Shown piece after piece: positions 62,061 to 64,000 of a stretch of DNA of 64,000 nucleotides. Source of the DNA: Verrucomicrobiota bacterium (GTDB taxonomy: Bacteria > Verrucomicrobiota > Verrucomicrobiia > Opitutales > Opitutaceae); the NCBI GenBank assembly GCA_023391285.1, contig JAEWBF010000066.1, forward strand, positions 4,601 through 68,600. Reading direction: 5' to 3'. The position numbers and the translations under genes were made by a program. The first letter of the stretch is position 1; every line of letters starts with the position of its first letter. The notes beneath the pieces were generated by a model. The model was not told the origin of the DNA and did not search any database. It saw only the letters and a program-made list of their open reading frames with translations.

Positions 62061-62084
62061 AGTGTCATATAATGTATGACACTT
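62060..62084. promoter_or_regulatory. 25-bp inverted repeat with an embedded TATAAT
   Basis: Arms AAGTGTCATA and TATGACACTT, 5-base centre TAATG. The plus strand contains TATAAT at 62068-62073, a perfect -10 hexamer, so a bound protein would cover the promoter of the ABC-transporter gene, which starts at 62125. The region is AT-rich against its surroundings. Confidence 0.6.
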
Positions 62085-62124
62085 CCCTCCTCCGTCCTTC
62101 CTCACCTTTCACGTTCCGTTTCTC

Positions 62125-63927
62125 GTGTCCGTTTCCGCTGGTGCTCCAAGCCCTCTGTCGTCGACTCCTCCCACCGGCGGCCGCCTCCGTCGCGCTCTGC
62201 GCTTCGCCGCTCCCCATCGCACCGCCGTCATCTTCATCACCGCGCTGACGCTGGTTCTTTCCGCCGTCGGCGCCGCCGAACCGCTCGCGCTCAAATACAT
62301 TTTCGACGGCCTCTCGTCCGCCTCGGTCAATCAAGTCCTGCTCACAGGCGTAGGACTGCTTCTGCTCCTCGCCTTCATTCGTGAGGGTGTCACCAGCGTC
62401 ACCAACTGGCTCACGTGGCAAACCCGCCTCGGCATCCACTTCACGTTGCTCGAAGCCACGGTCGGTCGCCTCCATAGCATGCCGCTGCGCATGCAGCGCA
62501 GCGAGGGCGTGGGTGCCATCATCACGCGCCTCGACCGCAGCATCCAGGGCTTCATCGGCGCCATCACCCAGATCCTCTTTCAAGTCCTGCCCGCCATCGT
62601 CTACCTCGTGCTTTCCGTCATCGTGATGCTGAAGCTCGAGTGGCGGCTCGCCCTCCTCGTCCTCGCTTTCGCGCCGCTTCCCGCGCTCATCGCCGCCGCC
62701 GCCACGCCCGAGCAAACCCGCCGCGAACGCGCGCTCCTCGATCAATGGGCCAAAATCTATTCCCGTTTCAACGAGGTCCTTTCCGGCATCGTCACCGTGC
62801 GGAGCTTCGCCATGGAAGATATGGAGAAGCAACGCTTCCTCAGCGATGTCGCCGCCGCCAACCGCACCGTCATTCGCGGCGTCCGGACCGACTCCGGCTT
62901 CGGCGCAGCGGGCAATCTTCTCGTCGCGCTCGCGCGCATCGCCGCAATTTTCGTCGGTGGCATCATCGTCATTCGCGGCGGCATCACCGTCGGCACACTC
63001 GTTGCCTTCCTGGGCTATGTCGGCGGCCTCTTCGGACCCGTCCAAGGTCTCACGGGCATCTATCAAACCATCAAGAAAGCGTCCGTCTCCCTCGACGAGA
63101 TTTTCGCGATCCTCGACGTGCAGGAACATCTGGGCGACGCGCCCGACGCCGAAGAGGTCACCGACGTCACCGGCTCCGTCGAGTTCTCCAACGTCTCCTT
63201 CCGCTACGAACAATCCGGCCGGCCGCTGCTCGACAACATTTCCTTCACCGCCGCGCCGGGCGAAACCATCGCCATCGTCGGCCCCAGCGGTTCCGGCAAA
63301 ACCACCCTCATGGCGCTCTTGATGCGCTTCTACGATCCGCTCGAGGGCGTCGTGCGGATCGACGGTCGCGATCTCCGCCGCCTCCGACAACGCTCACTCC
63401 GCCGCAACATCGGCGTCGTCCTGCAAGACCCGCTTCTCTTCAACGACACCATCCGCGCCAACATCGCCTACGGCCGCCCCGACGCCACCGAAGCCGAAAT
63501 CGTCGAAGCCGCCCGCGCCGCCAACGCGCTCGCGTTCATCGAGCGCCTGCCCGAGCGCTTCAACACCATCGTCGGCGAACGCGGCAGCCGTCTCTCCGTC
63601 GGCGAACGCCAGCGCATCACCATCGCGCGCGCCCTCATCAAACAACCCAAGCTCATCATCCTCGACGAAGCCACGTCATCGCTCGACGCCGAATCCGAGG
63701 CGCTCGTTCAAGAAGCGCTCGAACGACTGATGCAGGGCCGCACGACGTTCGTCATCGCCCACCGGCTTTCGACCGTCGTCAACGCCGATCGCATCCTCGT
63801 GCTGCGCGAGGGCCGCATCGACGAATCCGGGCGGCACACCGAGCTCATGAAACTCAACCGCTACTACGCCCAGCTCGTCCACCGCCAAACCAGCGGTCTC
63901 CTCCAAAACGAAGGGGAACCACTCTGA
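62125..63927 (+). CDS. ABC transporter, fused membrane and ATPase domains (lipid/glycan exporter type)
   Basis: This 600-residue half-transporter has six membrane helices at about 25-310 and a nucleotide-binding domain at about 345-590: Walker A GPSGSGKTT, Q-loop VVLQDPLLFND, signature LSVGERQRITIARAL, Walker B LIILDEATSSLDAES, H-loop VIAHRLST. The signature has Val-Gly-Glu where LSGGQ is usual. Such MsbA-like exporters act as homodimers and move lipids, oligosaccharides or drugs. The start is GTG at 62125. It is downstream of the glycan genes but has its own candidate promoter, so it may export the product of the cluster. Confidence 0.92.
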   Translation: MSVSAGAPSPLSSTPPTGGRLRRALRFAAPHRTAVIFITALTLVLSAVGAAEPLALKYIFDGLSSASVNQVLLTGVGLLLLLAFIREGVTSVTNWLTWQTRLGIHFTLLEATVGRLHSMPLRMQRSEGVGAIITRLDRSIQGFIGAITQILFQVLPAIVYLVLSVIVMLKLEWRLALLVLAFAPLPALIAAAATPEQTRRERALLDQWAKIYSRFNEVLSGIVTVRSFAMEDMEKQRFLSDVAAANRTVIRGVRTDSGFGAAGNLLVALARIAAIFVGGIIVIRGGITVGTLVAFLGYVGGLFGPVQGLTGIYQTIKKASVSLDEIFAILDVQEHLGDAPDAEEVTDVTGSVEFSNVSFRYEQSGRPLLDNISFTAAPGETIAIVGPSGSGKTTLMALLMRFYDPLEGVVRIDGRDLRRLRQRSLRRNIGVVLQDPLLFNDTIRANIAYGRPDATEAEIVEAARAANALAFIERLPERFNTIVGERGSRLSVGERQRITIARALIKQPKLIILDEATSSLDAESEALVQEALERLMQGRTTFVIAHRLSTVVNADRILVLREGRIDESGRHTELMKLNRYYAQLVHRQTSGLLQNEGEPL

Positions 63928-63942
63928 AGCCGCACTTCCTTC

Positions 63943-63970
63943 CACAGGGAGGCGCGGTGGCCCCCCCGCG
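63943..63970. repeat. Family B repeat near the window end
   Basis: CAGGGAGGCGCGGTGGC, then CCCCCCGCGC, 16 bases after the ABC-transporter stop. It is degraded compared with the other copies and runs into the G tract. Confidence 0.5.
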
Positions 63971-63975
63971 CGCGC

Positions 63976-64000
63976 GGGGGGGGGGGGGGGGGGGGGGGGG
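63976..64000. other. Terminal G homopolymer, probable artefact
   Basis: The last 25 bases are all G. This is typical of a contig end or two-colour sequencing artefact and not of a gene. Confidence 0.8.

Overview
The window is GC-rich (coding third positions are almost all G/C), mixes ATG and GTG starts, has few clear Shine-Dalgarno sequences, and carries many dispersed intergenic repeats. Gene content points to a Verrucomicrobiota bacterium of the Opitutaceae type: giant secreted beta-sandwich proteins, an L-rhamnose/L-fucose glycan-use region, many histidine kinases, and small families such as DUF5069 and DUF3016. This placement is inferred from content and style, not from a marker gene. No tRNA, rRNA, CRISPR array, integrase or insertion-sequence transposase was recognised. 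The last 25 bases are a G homopolymer that looks like a contig-end artefact.

Layout. 1-8.7 kb: the start of a DsbD-like gene cut by the window edge, a small membrane protein, a small DNA-binding-like protein, an aldo/keto reductase, two overlapping histidine-kinase genes, an HslR-like S4 protein, a DUF3016 protein, a BON-domain protein and a small membrane protein. 8.8-15.7 kb: a NarX/NarL-like two-component pair, DUF5069, gluconokinase, a penicillin-acylase gene broken by one in-frame stop codon, and uracil phosphoribosyltransferase. 15.8-25.3 kb: a large hybrid kinase on the minus strand, then a sugar-permease-like MFS gene and the L-rhamnose genes (aldolase/dehydrogenase fusion, rhamnulokinase, rhamnose isomerase), then a ribosome hibernation factor. 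25.3-34.8 kb: a GH43-like/GH95 fusion glycosidase with a sodium/solute symporter, an outer-membrane barrel, a secreted peroxiredoxin, a kinase-like protein and a sugar nucleotidyltransferase. 35-51.2 kb: a LytS-type sensor kinase, a LytTR response regulator, a receiver-less LytTR protein, a 2952-residue surface protein and a 951-residue secreted protein. 51.3-63.9 kb: topoisomerase IB, then a tightly packed glycan cluster (epimerase, two dehydrogenases, four glycosyltransferases, a methyltransferase, an ABC exporter).

How the parts fit. The fucosidase-type enzyme, the symporter, the MFS permease and the rhamnose pathway together suggest that fucose- and rhamnose-containing polysaccharide is cut outside the cytoplasm, imported and fed into L-lactaldehyde/dihydroxyacetone-phosphate metabolism. 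In the 35-51 kb block, three promoters carry the same direct repeat with a 21-bp period (before the kinase operon, before the LytTR-only gene and before the giant surface protein). This fits a self-regulating LytTR circuit controlling surface proteins. The last cluster probably builds and exports a decorated surface glycan or glycolipid.

A second theme is short palindromic repeats of several families. They sit at gene ends, in four places provide or flank stop codons, and in two genes appear to have been inserted in frame into the protein.
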